Part shown: positions 15,995 to 25,612 of the stretch, piece after piece
Position numbering within the stretch: position 1 is the first letter of the stretch
Layout of the letters: each line of letters begins with the position of its first letter
Assembly: GCA_965219165.1 (NCBI GenBank)
Contig: CBDCMW010000002.1
Span: 3,410,001 to 3,474,000, forward strand
Source: Aldehydirespirator sp965219165
GTDB lineage: Bacteria; Actinomycetota; Acidimicrobiia; Acidimicrobiales; Aldehydirespiratoraceae
Direction of reading: 5' to 3'
Length of the DNA stretch: 64,000 nucleotides
Position numbers and translations under genes: made by a program
The notes under the pieces: generated by a model
What the model saw: only the letters and a program-made list of their open reading frames with translations
What the model was told of the DNA's origin: nothing
The model's database searches: none

Positions 15995-17521
15995 TCAGCC
16001 TCCGAGCTTGGGGATGGGGTGGCTGTCGTAGGCGACGGCCACGTTCTTGGTCTCCATGTAGAAGTCGAAGCTCCAGTCGCCGCCGTCGCGGCCGATGCCG
16101 CTGCGTTTGGTGCCCCCGAACGGGGTGGGCAGGTGGCGCACGTTCTGGGAGTTGACCCACACCATCCCGGCGTCCACCGCGTCGGCCACCCGATGGGCCC
16201 GGCCGACGTCGCCGGTCCAGACGTAGGCGGCCAGCCCGTAGTCGGTGTCGTTGGCGACCTGTACCGCGTCGGCCTCGTCGTCGAAGGCGATGGCGGTGAG
16301 GGCCGGGCCGAAGATCTCCTCGCGGGCGATGCGCATGTCGTTCGTGGCCCCGGTGAACAGCACCGGCGTCACGAAGTTTCCATCGGCAGGGGCTCCGTCC
16401 CAGGGTGTGCCCTCGACGACGGTGGCGCCTTCGGCCGCGGCCAGCTCGATGTAGCCCCGCACCTTGTCGCAGTGGCGGGGATGGATCAACGGGCCGATCA
16501 CGGTGGCGGGGTCGAGCGGGTGCCCGACCGGAATGTTGCGCAGCTTGGCCGCCAGCCGCTGCGTGAAGTCGTCGTAGATGCTGTGATGCACCAGCAGGCG
16601 GCTGGAGCTGGTGCAGCGCTCGCCGTTGAGGCTGTAGATCATGAACACCACCGCGTCGAGGGCCCGGTCGACATCGGCGTCGTCGAACACGATCACCGGG
16701 TTCTTGCCGCCCAGCTCGAAGTGGAGGCGCTTGAGGGTGGCCGCCGACTGGGCCTGGATCGCCGATCCGGTGACCGACTCGCCCACGAAGGCGACGGCCG
16801 CGACGTCGGGATTCTCGGTGAGGGCGCGGCCCGCGGTCTCGCCCATGCCGTGCACCACGTTGAGCACACCGGGGGGCAGGCCGGCGTCGAGGGCGATCTC
16901 AGCCAGCAGGCAGGCTGTCAGCGGACTCCACTCCGCCGGCTTGTGGACCACGGTGCAGCCCGCGGCCAGCGCGGGGGCGATCTTCCAGGTGGACAGCATG
17001 AACGGCGTGTTCCACGGCGTGATCACCCCGACGGGGCCGATGGCCCGTCGGCTGGTGTAGTTGAGATGGTGGGCCGACGGAAGGGCCAGACCGTCCGAGG
17101 CCGCGGGGGCCCGGTCGGCGAAGAACCGGAAGTTCTCCGCGCCCCGCAGCGCAGCCGACGACATGAAGCGGATGGCCTGGCCGGTGTCGACCGACTCCAC
17201 CACCGCGATCTCGTCGGCCCGGGCCACGATGGCGTCGGCCACCGCGTGCAGGATGCGCTTGCGCTGCTCGCCGGACGTGCGCGACCACTCCTCGAAGCTG
17301 GCGCTGGCCGCCGCGGCCGCGGCCGCGATGTCGGCCGAGTCGCCCGATGCCACGTCCCCGAGGCGCATCCCGTCGATGGGCGAGGCGTTGGCGAACGTCT
17401 CGCCCGACACGCTCTGTGCGGGCGCGCCGTCGATGAGGTGCAGCGTCGGCTCGGCCGCGAAACGAGCCAGGTGCCGGTCGGCGGCGGCGAGGTTCGCAGT
17501 GAAGCTGGCTGCGGTTGCCAT
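15995..17521 (-). CDS. hpaE: 5-carboxymethyl-2-hydroxymuconate semialdehyde dehydrogenase
   Basis: 508-aa aldehyde dehydrogenase that oxidises the ring-fission product of homoprotocatechuate. Catalytic Asn in TPWNTPFMLS, Glu in HFELGGKNPV, Cys in NGERCTSSSR. The C-terminal signature NVRHLPTPFGGTKRSGIG with RDGGDWSFDFYMETKN is characteristic of HpaE. It starts at ATG 17,521 behind aggagacg. It is followed 44 bp downstream by the GabD-like gene and preceded by hpaF, in the same direction, so probably one operon. Confidence 0.92.
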   Translation of the reverse strand: MATAASFTANLAAADRHLARFAAEPTLHLIDGAPAQSVSGETFANASPIDGMRLGDVASGDSADIAAAAAAASASFEEWSRTSGEQRKRILHAVADAIVARADEIAVVESVDTGQAIRFMSSAALRGAENFRFFADRAPAASDGLALPSAHHLNYTSRRAIGPVGVITPWNTPFMLSTWKIAPALAAGCTVVHKPAEWSPLTACLLAEIALDAGLPPGVLNVVHGMGETAGRALTENPDVAAVAFVGESVTGSAIQAQSAATLKRLHFELGGKNPVIVFDDADVDRALDAVVFMIYSLNGERCTSSSRLLVHHSIYDDFTQRLAAKLRNIPVGHPLDPATVIGPLIHPRHCDKVRGYIELAAAEGATVVEGTPWDGAPADGNFVTPVLFTGATNDMRIAREEIFGPALTAIAFDDEADAVQVANDTDYGLAAYVWTGDVGRAHRVADAVDAGMVWVNSQNVRHLPTPFGGTKRSGIGRDGGDWSFDFYMETKNVAVAYDSHPIPKLGG

Positions 17522-17554
17522 GGTGCGTCTCCTATCGCGGCCCGCGAGGGGAGG

Positions 17555-17950
17555 CTAGATGCCGTCGGGCCGGGTGAGGCGGGAACGGATGTGGTTGCGG
17601 TTCAGGCGCAGGGCCGGGTCGATCAGCTGGATCTCGGCACTGAGCGCCACCGGATGGTCACCCAGCAGGGGTGCCAGCGTCTCGTCGACGGTATCCATGA
17701 GCCGGGTCAGGAACCGCGTGACGGCCTGCGGGTCTCGGCCGGGGCCGATGCGGGCGGTCACGGCCACGAACCCGTAGGCCGGGTCGCCGTCAGCGATGCG
17801 GTAGCGCTCGCGGGGCGCGGCCCGGGTGCGCAGGGCGTCGAGGGCGGGGAGGCCGTCATCGAGGGCCGCTTGGTGCACCGCGGCGACCAGGCCATCGATG
17901 TCGGTCAGCTCGGCCAGGTTGGTGGAGTATTCGATGATGATGTGAGGCAT
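17555..17950 (-). CDS. hpaF: 5-carboxymethyl-2-hydroxymuconate delta-isomerase
   Basis: 131-aa member of the tautomerase fold. The start ATG 17,950 gives MPHIIIEYSTNL, with Pro2 exposed after Met removal as the catalytic residue, as expected for the family; upstream in-frame codons would destroy this. The C-terminal IQLIDPALRLNRNHIRSRL is also typical. It lies 33 bp upstream of hpaE in the same direction and diverges from the hpaG gene at 18,015. Confidence 0.9.
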   Translation of the reverse strand: MPHIIIEYSTNLAELTDIDGLVAAVHQAALDDGLPALDALRTRAAPRERYRIADGDPAYGFVAVTARIGPGRDPQAVTRFLTRLMDTVDETLAPLLGDHPVALSAEIQLIDPALRLNRNHIRSRLTRPDGI

Positions 17951-18014
17951 GGGCGGTCCCGTCCGGCACGATTGTACGGTTCCTCCCCCGCCGCCGATCC
18001 CCCACGGTCGTCCA

Positions 18015-18917
18015 TGCGTCTGCTCAGTTACACGGTCCACGGAGCCTCGTCGTTCGGGATGCTCACGCCCGACGGCACCGGCGTGATCGACCTCGCCGCC
18101 CGCATCGACGGAGTAAGAGACCTGGGAGACCTGGTCGCCCAAGGCCGGATCAGCGAAGCGGCCGGATGGGCGGACTCCGGCGCCGACCACGCCCTCGACG
18201 ACGATCACCTTCGAGCGACTGCTCCCTCGTCCCGGCAAGATCATCTGCATCGGCGTCAACTACGGCGGGCGCGGCGCGGAGTACGCCGAGGACCGGGGCG
18301 ACGCCTACCCGAGCGTGTTCGTGCGCTTCCCCGAGACCCTGGTCGGCCACGAGCAGGCCCTGCTGCGCCCCCCGGAGTCCGAGCAGCTCGACTACGAGGG
18401 CGAGATCGTGGTGGTGGTCGGCACCGGCGGGCGCCGCATCGGTGTCGAGCAGGCCCGCAGCCACATCGCCGGGGTGACCCTGGGCAACGAGGGCACCGTC
18501 CGGGACTGGGTCCGCCACGGGCGCTTCAACGTGACCCAGGGCAAGAACTGGCATCGCAGCGGATCGGTCGGCCCGTGGCTCGTGACCCTGGACGAGATCG
18601 GAGACTTCGACGACCTGCATCTCACCACCCGGGTCAACGGCGAGCTGCGCCAGGACGATCTGGCCGGCAACATGCGATTCTCGATCGGGTACCAGATCCA
18701 CTACCTGTCCACGTTCGTGGGCTTGGACGCGGGCGACGTGATCTTCACCGGCACCCCCACCGGCGCCGGCGCCCGCTTCGACCCGCCGGTGTGGCTGAAG
18801 CCGGGCGACGTGGTGGAGGTGACCGTCCCCGAGATCGGCACCCTGCGCAACCCCGTTCAGGACGAGCAAGCCCCGCAAGGACTGCCGCCAGTTCCGAACA
18901 GACCCCTCGACCGGTGA
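18015..18917 (+). pseudogene. hpaG: HpaG-like 2-hydroxyhepta-2,4-diene-1,7-dioate isomerase (FAH family), frameshifted
   Basis: The first about 60 residues (MRLLSYTVHGASSFGMLTPD onward) are in one frame. From about 18,195-18,210 the protein continues in another frame: TFERLLPRPGKIICIGVNYGG, DYEGEIVVVVG (metal-binding acidic pair), VTQGKNWHRSGSVGPW and GDVIFTGTPTGAGA. The rest of the FAH domain is undamaged, so this is a single indel near the repetitive gacgacgat. It may be a true inactivation or a sequencing error. In the pathway the enzyme decarboxylates and isomerises the HpaE/HpaF product. Confidence 0.8.
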
Positions 18918-18951
18918 GGATGTGCGGGTTGTTGACCTGTGATCCCAACCG

Positions 18952-19812
18952 TCACGAGTCGGAGATGATGTCGGAAACGTTGTCGGAGGTTGTCTCACCC
19001 AGGTTGCGCCGCGAAGACGAAACAAACCGGATCAGCTCCTTCCGGTTCCGACACCCGAGGCGAATCAGACCCTCCTTGAGATGGGTGCGGGTGGTCGTGA
19101 ATCCGATCCCCAAGCGCCGCGCCACCTCTTTGTCGGCGTGTCCCTCGCTGACGAGCGACGCCACTGCGGCCTGCTGGGGGCTGAGGCCGTGCACATCTCT
19201 AAGCCAAGCAACGGACCCAGGCCCCTCGAACACTTGCCCGACCTGGCGATCACACGAGTGGCAGCGGCGCAGAGCAGCGATGATCGCCGGGTAGAGAAGA
19301 CGTGCCAGCCCAACGTCCTCGCGCGTGAAGTTGCCGCGCGCCTTGGCCCGCCAAATGCGCAGATCACCCAAGTCGACCGATTGGTCGACCGCGAAGAGAT
19401 TGAGACCCCAGTAGAGCCCGGCCGGGCGCAGAAAGTTGTCATAGAAAGGCGATCTGACCAGGCTCTTCTGGGGAATCACGTCGCATACTCGCGTCGGGCC
19501 CCGCCTGGCCCGGAGAGGTCCGGCGATGTTGTCGACGAACTGCGCCTCCCGCTCGTAGACGGAGATGACGGACGGATCGGCGTCGCTGGTGACGCCACCA
19601 GCGAAGCGCGACGACTTGTGGTCCCAGACGAACGAGGCGACGTGATCGGCACGTAGTAGCGCTGAGATCGACTTCACCAGTTCCGCCCGGAGTTGGGAAG
19701 AATCAACGACACCATCACTGAGGACGGTGACCGTCTCACCGAGACATCGACGCTGAACAGCATCCAGGTACATCCCGACTTGGATACTAGTGATCGGGGC
19801 GGTGGCCCTCAA
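18952..19812 (-). CDS. LuxR-family transcriptional regulator
   Basis: 286 aa. The C-terminal LuxR-type helix-turn-helix (about 210-270) shows LSPQQAAVASLVSEGHADKE, VARRLGIGFTTTRTHL and KELIRFV. The N-terminal about 180 residues resemble a GAF-like sensory domain, with no receiver-domain Asp pattern. It is transcribed divergently from the amidase gene with about 130 bp between them, so it may control the amidase-nitronate monooxygenase operon. Confidence 0.8.
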   Translation of the reverse strand: MRATAPITSIQVGMYLDAVQRRCLGETVTVLSDGVVDSSQLRAELVKSISALLRADHVASFVWDHKSSRFAGGVTSDADPSVISVYEREAQFVDNIAGPLRARRGPTRVCDVIPQKSLVRSPFYDNFLRPAGLYWGLNLFAVDQSVDLGDLRIWRAKARGNFTREDVGLARLLYPAIIAALRRCHSCDRQVGQVFEGPGSVAWLRDVHGLSPQQAAVASLVSEGHADKEVARRLGIGFTTTRTHLKEGLIRLGCRNRKELIRFVSSSRRNLGETTSDNVSDIISDS

Positions 19813-19943
19813 CGGAAGCCAGCGCCAAACCCTGGAGGCACCGGCCGCGAGGCACCGGCCACTGACACCCTCCTCAGAAATGAGGATTGCGGTGACGGCC
19901 CAGCAGCAGCTTTAGTGCCCGAGGCGCCGCCAAGGCGACAATT

Positions 19944-21323
19944 ATGCAACATCGTGCCGATACCTGTAGGCGGGCTTCGATGCCCGACCGTAGACAGATC
20001 GACTTCGAGACACGCCCCACGGAGTCCGCCGAAGCCGTGATCACCGCAGCCGAACGGTGTGCAGACCTGTCGTGCCTGGTCAATCTGGACCCACAGCGGC
20101 TCCGGCGAACAGCTTCGGACCTCGAAGGGATCCCGCCCGATCGGCGCGGTCCGCTCCATGGCGTGCCGATCGCGGTCAAGGACAACATTGACGTCATCGG
20201 TTTCGTCACGGCGGCGGGCAGCCCGGCCATGCCAAAGCGAGCGCCCTCCGCGGATGCGTCCGTTGTGCGCCGTTTGCGAGAAGCTGACGCGCTGATCTGC
20301 GCCAAGACCACGATGCACGAACTCGGACTCGGCGTGACATCGGTAAACGAATGGTCGGGGCCCGTCCGCAACCCTCACGACCCCAATCTCGTCGCTGGAG
20401 GTTCAAGCGGCGGATCAGCCGCGGCGGTCGCTGCGGGCATCGTGCCGCTCGCCTTGGGCACCGACACCGGCGGATCGATCCGCATACCGTCGGCGCTCTG
20501 CGGCACCGTGGGCTTTAGACCCACGAACGGGCGGTGGCCGCTCGACGGTGTCGTTCCGGTCTCATTCACACGCGACACCGTCGGCCCCATTGCCCGAAGC
20601 GTCGCCGTGTGCGCTCTAGCCGACGAGATCGTTTGCGGCCCTTGGCGATCGCAAACGCCAAGAAGAGACCGGATCATCGTCGGCGTTCCGCCCGTTCTGT
20701 GGGCCGACATCGATGCGGAGGTGCACTCAAGCTGTGCGGCCGTACTGGACAAGGCCTCCGGAGAACTCCTGCGACTCAAGGAGGCGGAATTGCCTATCGA
20801 TCTCGCCCACTTGCTCCGGTACGGCCTGACGATCGCGCAGGCAGAGACCCTCGGCAGCATCGAGCGCTACTGCCAGCAGGCCGGGCACAGATTCGACGCG
20901 CGCGGATTCACCGAGCAGGTAAGAAGCCTGGACGTCCGAGAGATACTTGAGGACCTTGCTGGAGGTGGCGGCCCTGAGGCTGACGCGCACGCTGAGGCGT
21001 TGCGGACGCGGAACACCGATCGCAACGTCCTCGCCGACTGGTTCGCCAGCCGCGGCATTGATTTCTTGTGCTTCCCGACTGTCGCTGTTGCCGCCGTGCC
21101 TGTCGCACACAGCCACTTGACGGAACTCGGCGGCGAAGTCACCAGCGTCTTCGACGCCTATACGCGCCAGTCGGCACTAGCCAGCGTTCTCGGACTCCCC
21201 GCCATCACGATCCCGACGGACCGTGGCACGAAGCAGATGCCGGTCGGACTTGAGCTGGTGGGTCGTTCCGGGGACGACCGAATACTCCTCGATTTCGCAG
21301 AGCAGATCGAGGGGCTGACATGA
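19944..21323 (+). CDS. Amidase-signature family hydrolase
   Basis: 459 aa. The Ser-cisSer-Lys triad is present: Lys in VPIAVKDNIDV, cis-Ser in AGGSSGGSAAAV, nucleophile Ser in LGTDTGGSIRIPSA. It hydrolyses a carboxamide to acid and ammonia; the substrate is not readable. Start options are ATG 19,944 and ATG 19,980 (MPDRRQIDFE); neither has a strong ribosome-binding site. It overlaps the next gene's possible ATG at 21,320. Next to nitrilase and aldoxime dehydratase it would remove amide formed as a nitrilase side product or taken up directly. Confidence 0.88.
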   Translation: MQHRADTCRRASMPDRRQIDFETRPTESAEAVITAAERCADLSCLVNLDPQRLRRTASDLEGIPPDRRGPLHGVPIAVKDNIDVIGFVTAAGSPAMPKRAPSADASVVRRLREADALICAKTTMHELGLGVTSVNEWSGPVRNPHDPNLVAGGSSGGSAAAVAAGIVPLALGTDTGGSIRIPSALCGTVGFRPTNGRWPLDGVVPVSFTRDTVGPIARSVAVCALADEIVCGPWRSQTPRRDRIIVGVPPVLWADIDAEVHSSCAAVLDKASGELLRLKEAELPIDLAHLLRYGLTIAQAETLGSIERYCQQAGHRFDARGFTEQVRSLDVREILEDLAGGGGPEADAHAEALRTRNTDRNVLADWFASRGIDFLCFPTVAVAAVPVAHSHLTELGGEVTSVFDAYTRQSALASVLGLPAITIPTDRGTKQMPVGLELVGRSGDDRILLDFAEQIEGLT

Positions 21324-21364
21324 CGACACCGCTACCGCCGCCAGGCGACCAAGGAGAACAGACA

Positions 21365-22402
21365 ATGAACGATGTGCTGATTCGGACGCGACTCACCGAG
21401 CGTTACAGCGTCCGCCACCCGTTCGCATGCGCCGGCATGGCCTTCGCGGGCATGACACCGGACCTCGCTATCGCCGTGACGAAGGCAGGCGGCATCGGCG
21501 CGCTCGGGGTGGGGTTCACGCCGCCGGATGTTCTGCGGGCCCACATTGGCGCGATCCGCAGTTCGACGGACGGTCCCTTCAACATCAACTTCATCACGTG
21601 CTTCGACAACGACGCCCAAGTCCGGTTGTGCGCCGAAGAGGGCGTCCCCATCGTCTCATGGCATTGGGGACATCCCTCCGACGAGCACCGAGCGGTGCTT
21701 GCCGACGCGGGCGTGTCCTATTGGGAACAAGTCGGCAGCGTCGATGACGCCAAGCGTGCTGTCGACGACGGCGCCGAACTCGTTGTCGCACAAGGACTGG
21801 AGGCCGGAGGCCACAACTACCAGGGAATGCCAGGGATGCCGGGCCTGCCGCTCATGGCGCTAGTGCCCATGATCGTGGACGCTGTGGGCGACGAAGCTCT
21901 TGTCCTTGCCGCAGGCGGCATCAGCGACGGTCGCACAGCCGCGGCGGCGCTCGCCCTCGGCTCAGACGGCGTGTGGATCGGCACCCGCCTGGTCGCTACA
22001 GAGGAATCGGCGATACATGACGAGCACAAGCGCCGCATCCTGGCCGCGAGCGGCGAGGACACCGTTCTCAGCGCCATCTTCGGTCCCGAGATGCCGCACT
22101 TCAACCCCATGCGGTTGCAGAGGAACCGGGTCGTGTCCGAGTACAACGACCGCCTGGAGGAAGTGCCGATCCAGCGGGACAGTCTTGAGGTAATCGGACA
22201 TACGACGTTCAACGGCGAGCCTGTCGAGATGCGCAAGTTCAATGTGCTGCTCGCCACGCCGGAAACTGAGGCCGACTGGGAGGAGATGCCGTGGCTCATG
22301 GGCCAGGGCGTCGGACTTGTGGACGACATCGCACCAGCGGCCGTCGTCGTTGAGCGAATGATGTCGGAGGCCAGGGCGCGGCTAGATGCATTGGCCAGGT
22401 GA
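21365..22402 (+). CDS. Nitronate monooxygenase / 2-nitropropane dioxygenase-like flavoprotein
   Basis: 345-aa FMN TIM barrel. Landmarks are FACAGMAFAGMTPDLAIAV, GLEAGGH (flavin-site loop), LVLAAGGISDGRTAAAAL and LGSDGVWIGTRL. I chose ATG 21,365 because aaggag lies about 10 bp upstream; ATG 21,320 (overlapping the amidase stop) would add 15 poorly conserved residues. Family members oxidise alkyl nitronates; some relatives are enoyl reductases. Co-location with aldoxime genes suggests handling of nitro compounds interconvertible with aldoximes, which is inference. Confidence 0.82.
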   Translation: MNDVLIRTRLTERYSVRHPFACAGMAFAGMTPDLAIAVTKAGGIGALGVGFTPPDVLRAHIGAIRSSTDGPFNINFITCFDNDAQVRLCAEEGVPIVSWHWGHPSDEHRAVLADAGVSYWEQVGSVDDAKRAVDDGAELVVAQGLEAGGHNYQGMPGMPGLPLMALVPMIVDAVGDEALVLAAGGISDGRTAAAALALGSDGVWIGTRLVATEESAIHDEHKRRILAASGEDTVLSAIFGPEMPHFNPMRLQRNRVVSEYNDRLEEVPIQRDSLEVIGHTTFNGEPVEMRKFNVLLATPETEADWEEMPWLMGQGVGLVDDIAPAAVVVERMMSEARARLDALAR

Positions 22403-22430
22403 GCGTGTCCATGAGTTGGCGCGCAGCCGA

Positions 22431-23393
22431 TCACCCGATGGTGGTCGCTTGTGCCCTCCTGACCTCTGTCGGTGTCCGCCCGTAGGACTCGGCGAAGCGG
22501 CGCGAGAAATGGGCCGACGTCTTGAAGCCGTTGCTGTGGGCAATCTCGGTGATCGTTCGCGAGGCCGCCATCGGGCTCAGCAGGTCATCCATGCAGCGGG
22601 CCAGGCGGCGCTTGATCAGATACTCGGTGACCGTCATGCCGTGCTCTTTGAAGATGGCATGGAGGTAGCGCAGCGACACCCCTATGGACGACGCGATGCG
22701 GGCCGGGGAGAGGTCGGGGTCCGATGCGTAGGCGTTGATGTAGGTGCACGCTCTCAGGAAGTGCTTCGTGCGCCCGGCATTGGGGCTGCCCTCGGCACCG
22801 AAGCGGTCGGCCAGCGCTACCCCCAGAAGGTCCAGTGCGCTGGTAGCCAATTGGCGGGACACAGCACTGTCGTCCCCCAGCGCCAGCGGCTCCAGCGACC
22901 GCAGGAACGAAGACACCGGAGCGGTGACAGTGGTGTCGTTGGACATCCGCACGGCCGTCAGCCGCTCCGGCGAGGGGCAGCGCTCCATCAAGAACGCCCG
23001 GTCAAACTGGAATACGAGCATCTCGAACTGCTCGCGCATGATGAGGTCGTAGGGACGGGTGGCGTCGTACATGGCGAAGTCGCCGGGATCGAGCACCGCC
23101 TGGCGATCGTCCTGCTGTATGACGGCGTTGCCTCGGAGCTGAACCGAGACCAGAACCTCGTCCCGCGGTTCCTCGTTGATGAGCCTGGTGGAGCGCTGCA
23201 CCGCGTGGGGCTGGGCGCGCACGCGACTGAGCGTGAGCGGGCCGAGGTCGGATCTCGCGATCTCGGCCCGGAACGGACTCTCCGAAGGCAGCGTCTCGGC
23301 CTCGAGGCGGACGAAGGCCGTGCAGATCACCTCGTGCCAGAAGTCGAACCGCTCCCTGGCCGCTACCAAGTCCGTTGTTACCGCAATGCTCAT
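22431..23393 (-). CDS. AraC-family regulator (NitR-like)
   Basis: 320 aa. The N-terminal AraC-binding-like domain (FDFWHEVICTAFVRLE, then VLDPGDFAMYDATRPY) and two C-terminal helix-turn-helices (IASSIGVSLRYLHAIFKEHG; EIAHSNGFKTSAHFSRRF) match the NitR/OxyS-like branch. In Rhodococcus such proteins activate nitrilase and aldoxime dehydratase genes. It diverges from the nitrilase gene with about 220 bp between starts, the expected operator region. Confidence 0.88.
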   Translation of the reverse strand: MSIAVTTDLVAARERFDFWHEVICTAFVRLEAETLPSESPFRAEIARSDLGPLTLSRVRAQPHAVQRSTRLINEEPRDEVLVSVQLRGNAVIQQDDRQAVLDPGDFAMYDATRPYDLIMREQFEMLVFQFDRAFLMERCPSPERLTAVRMSNDTTVTAPVSSFLRSLEPLALGDDSAVSRQLATSALDLLGVALADRFGAEGSPNAGRTKHFLRACTYINAYASDPDLSPARIASSIGVSLRYLHAIFKEHGMTVTEYLIKRRLARCMDDLLSPMAASRTITEIAHSNGFKTSAHFSRRFAESYGRTPTEVRRAQATTIG

Positions 23394-23611
23394 GCCGCAC
23401 CCCCAACGCTCGCCCGTGCGCTCACAGACAAGAGCCTAAGCACCGCGAGAAACTGCGTGCTCTGTCTAGGACACATGTGCACTGTCAGACAAGGAATTGC
23501 ACGCTCACGGGGAAGGGCCGGCAGCGATGGCCCTCCTACGTTGAGGACTACAACCGCAGACACGGGTCGGGGGCGATCGCCCGGATCCCGTCAACACACG
23601 GGGAGCCAATT

Positions 23612-24646
23612 GTGAGCGCTGACGGACCGTACAAGGTGGCCGCCGTACAGGCCGAGCCATGCTGGCTCGACGCCGAAGCGGGTGTGGAGAAGGCGGCCGC
23701 TCTGATCGCGGAGGCCGCCTCCAACGGCGCCCGGCTGGTCGCCTTCCCTGAGCTGTGGATCCCCGGTTACCCGCACTTTCTATGGCTCGACGCCCAAGCG
23801 ATGGGGATGCGGTTCGTCCCCCAGTACCACGCCAACTCGATAGTGGTGGGCGACAACCGGTTCAACCGCTTGGCCCGGGCCGCGGCGGACAACGCGATCA
23901 CCGTGGTGATGGGCGCCAGCGAGAGAGATTACGGCTCGCTGTACATGTCCCAGTTCATCTTCGGCGCCGACGGCGAGGTGCTGTTCACCCGGCGCAAGCT
24001 CAAGCCCACCCATGTGGAGCGGGCCATGTTCGGCCAGGGCGACGGAAGCCACCTTCACGTGCTCGACGTGCCCGGCATCGGCCGGCTCGGTGCACTCAAC
24101 TGCTGGGAGCACCTGCAGCCGCTGTCGAAGTTCGCCATGTACAGCCAGGGCGAGCAGGTCCATGTGGCCAGCTGGCCCTCCTTCTGCCTCTACCGCGGCG
24201 GCGCCCACGCCCTCGGCATCGAGGTCAACATGAACGCCACCCAGATCTACGCGGTCGAGGGCTCGAACTTCGCCATCGCGGCCACCACGGTCACGGGGTC
24301 CACGGGGATGGAGCTGTTCTGCGACAGCGACCAGCACGCAGCCCTGCTCGGCGGCGGAGGGGGCGGGTGCAGCCGGGTCTACGGCCCCGACGGCCTGCTC
24401 ATCTCCGATCTGCTCGATGAGCACGCCGAGGGGATCGTCTACGCCGAGGTCGACCTGTCGCTCATCTCCATCTCGAAGATGGCCACCGACCCCAGCGGGC
24501 ACTACTCCCGTCCCGACGCCACCCGCTTGCTGTTCGACAAACGGCCCCAACCCGCCGTGGAGATGGTCGGCGATTGGGCGCCGCCGGTGCCCGCACTAGC
24601 CGCGAGCGGAGCTGACATCGAAGTCTCTGCGCCATCCGCGGACTAG
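23612..24646 (+). CDS. Nitrilase (arylacetonitrilase-like)
   Basis: 344 aa. Start GTG 23,612, 8 bp after gggag. The catalytic triad is visible: Glu in VAFPELWIPGYPH, Lys in RRKLKPTHVERAMFG, Cys in ALNCWEHLQPL. The CWEHLQP context is that of true nitrilases, which convert a nitrile straight to acid and ammonia. The aromatic-rich neighbourhood in SWPSFCLYRGGA and the adjacent aldoxime dehydratase suggest an arylacetonitrile substrate. The dehydratase gene starts 25 bp downstream. Confidence 0.93.
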   Translation: MSADGPYKVAAVQAEPCWLDAEAGVEKAAALIAEAASNGARLVAFPELWIPGYPHFLWLDAQAMGMRFVPQYHANSIVVGDNRFNRLARAAADNAITVVMGASERDYGSLYMSQFIFGADGEVLFTRRKLKPTHVERAMFGQGDGSHLHVLDVPGIGRLGALNCWEHLQPLSKFAMYSQGEQVHVASWPSFCLYRGGAHALGIEVNMNATQIYAVEGSNFAIAATTVTGSTGMELFCDSDQHAALLGGGGGGCSRVYGPDGLLISDLLDEHAEGIVYAEVDLSLISISKMATDPSGHYSRPDATRLLFDKRPQPAVEMVGDWAPPVPALAASGADIEVSAPSAD

Positions 24647-24671
24647 AGGACCGAGACGACAGGAGCGCCCG

Positions 24672-25565
24672 ATGACCGCAAACCGACCCGAGGGTCATGT
24701 GCCGAATGTGCCGGCTTGGACCGCGGTCGATCTGCCCGATCGCACCGCGTTCTCGTTGGTCTCGGTGCGCGGCTGCGGCGACGCGGCGATCATCGAGGAG
24801 CTCAAGGCGGAGCTGACTGAGGGCATCGACACTCCCGACCATCTTGAGCGGGCTCGCATCGTCAACACCGACGAACAGGTGACCGTGTTCCTCGGATACT
24901 GGACCGACCCGGATTCACAACTGCGCTGGTGTCAGCGCTCCCAGGCTCTGAATCGAGCCGGGGTGGTGCAGGAGACCGCGGTCATCCCGGCCGAGCGTTG
25001 GGAGACGCTTCACTCCACTCCCGAGATCACTCCCGGCATGCGAAACCTGCTGGCGGCTGAGCTCACCGATGTCCACGAGTACTGGGGCGCAGCCCGCGAC
25101 CGGATCCCGGCCAGCGCAACATCGGATCTGGCGTCGGAGCCGGCAGATCCGCTGCTCGGCAATCTGTGCCTCATCCGATCGGGTCAGATTTGGGAGTACT
25201 GCGGGGACCGGGAGCGGTCCCTGTACTTCACAGACGTCGAGCCCAACCTCACCGCCGGGATCGACTACCTGGCCGAGCACCCAGACACGGGCTGTATCTC
25301 CAGCCGGTTCCTTCGGGAGCAGACCATAGACGGCCAGGACCTTGAGTCAACGAGCTTCGTGGGTTGGTTCCGAGACCTCAAGTCGCTGGAGGACTGGTCC
25401 AAGACGCACCCGACGCATCTGACCATCTTCAACTCGTTCCTGACGATGGTGAGCGACCTCGGCTTCGAGATCGACCTGCGCCTGTGGCACGAGGTGGCGG
25501 TGGTACCGGCGGGAGGCGTCCAGGTCGCGGGGACCGAGCCCTCACTGCTGGCCGCGATGTTGTGA
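24672..25565 (+). CDS. oxd: Aldoxime dehydratase (phenylacetaldoxime dehydratase family), heme enzyme
   Basis: 297 aa, shorter than the usual about 350. It dehydrates an aldoxime to a nitrile using ferrous heme. Key residues are present: LIRSGQIWEY (catalytic Ser), SKTHPTHLTIF (proximal heme His) and LRLWHEVAVV (distal catalytic His). The N-terminal half (VFLGYWTDPDSQLRW, HEYWGAARDRIP) also matches, with shorter loops and a truncated tail. Start ATG 24,672 follows aggag. It sits between nitrilase and the importer genes, completing an oxime to nitrile to acid route. Confidence 0.88.
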   Translation: MTANRPEGHVPNVPAWTAVDLPDRTAFSLVSVRGCGDAAIIEELKAELTEGIDTPDHLERARIVNTDEQVTVFLGYWTDPDSQLRWCQRSQALNRAGVVQETAVIPAERWETLHSTPEITPGMRNLLAAELTDVHEYWGAARDRIPASATSDLASEPADPLLGNLCLIRSGQIWEYCGDRERSLYFTDVEPNLTAGIDYLAEHPDTGCISSRFLREQTIDGQDLESTSFVGWFRDLKSLEDWSKTHPTHLTIFNSFLTMVSDLGFEIDLRLWHEVAVVPAGGVQVAGTEPSLLAAML

Positions 25566-25612
25566 GCGGACTGCCCAAGTCGCAACCCGAGAGAACCCAG
25601 GAGGAACCCATC

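Noticed and set aside
14058..16031. Long plus-strand frame opposite the integrase remnant and GabD-like gene
   Set aside because: No domain is visible, and the minus strand carries recognised families over its whole length.
18015..18917. Programmed frameshifting in hpaG and hpaH
   Set aside because: No slippery heptamer with a downstream structure was evident at either site, and such control is not known for these families. Indel or sequencing error is simpler.
15989..19294. Very long plus-strand open frame (about 1,100 codons) across the hpa region
   Set aside because: It lies opposite hpaE and hpaF, which have clear catalytic motifs. The composition (Arg/Gly/Val/His-rich) is that of an antisense shadow in high-GC DNA.
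23612..24646. Nitrile hydratase pathway
   Set aside because: The gene has the Glu-Lys-Cys triad of nitrilases. No alpha/beta nitrile hydratase subunits with a CxxCSC metal site are present.
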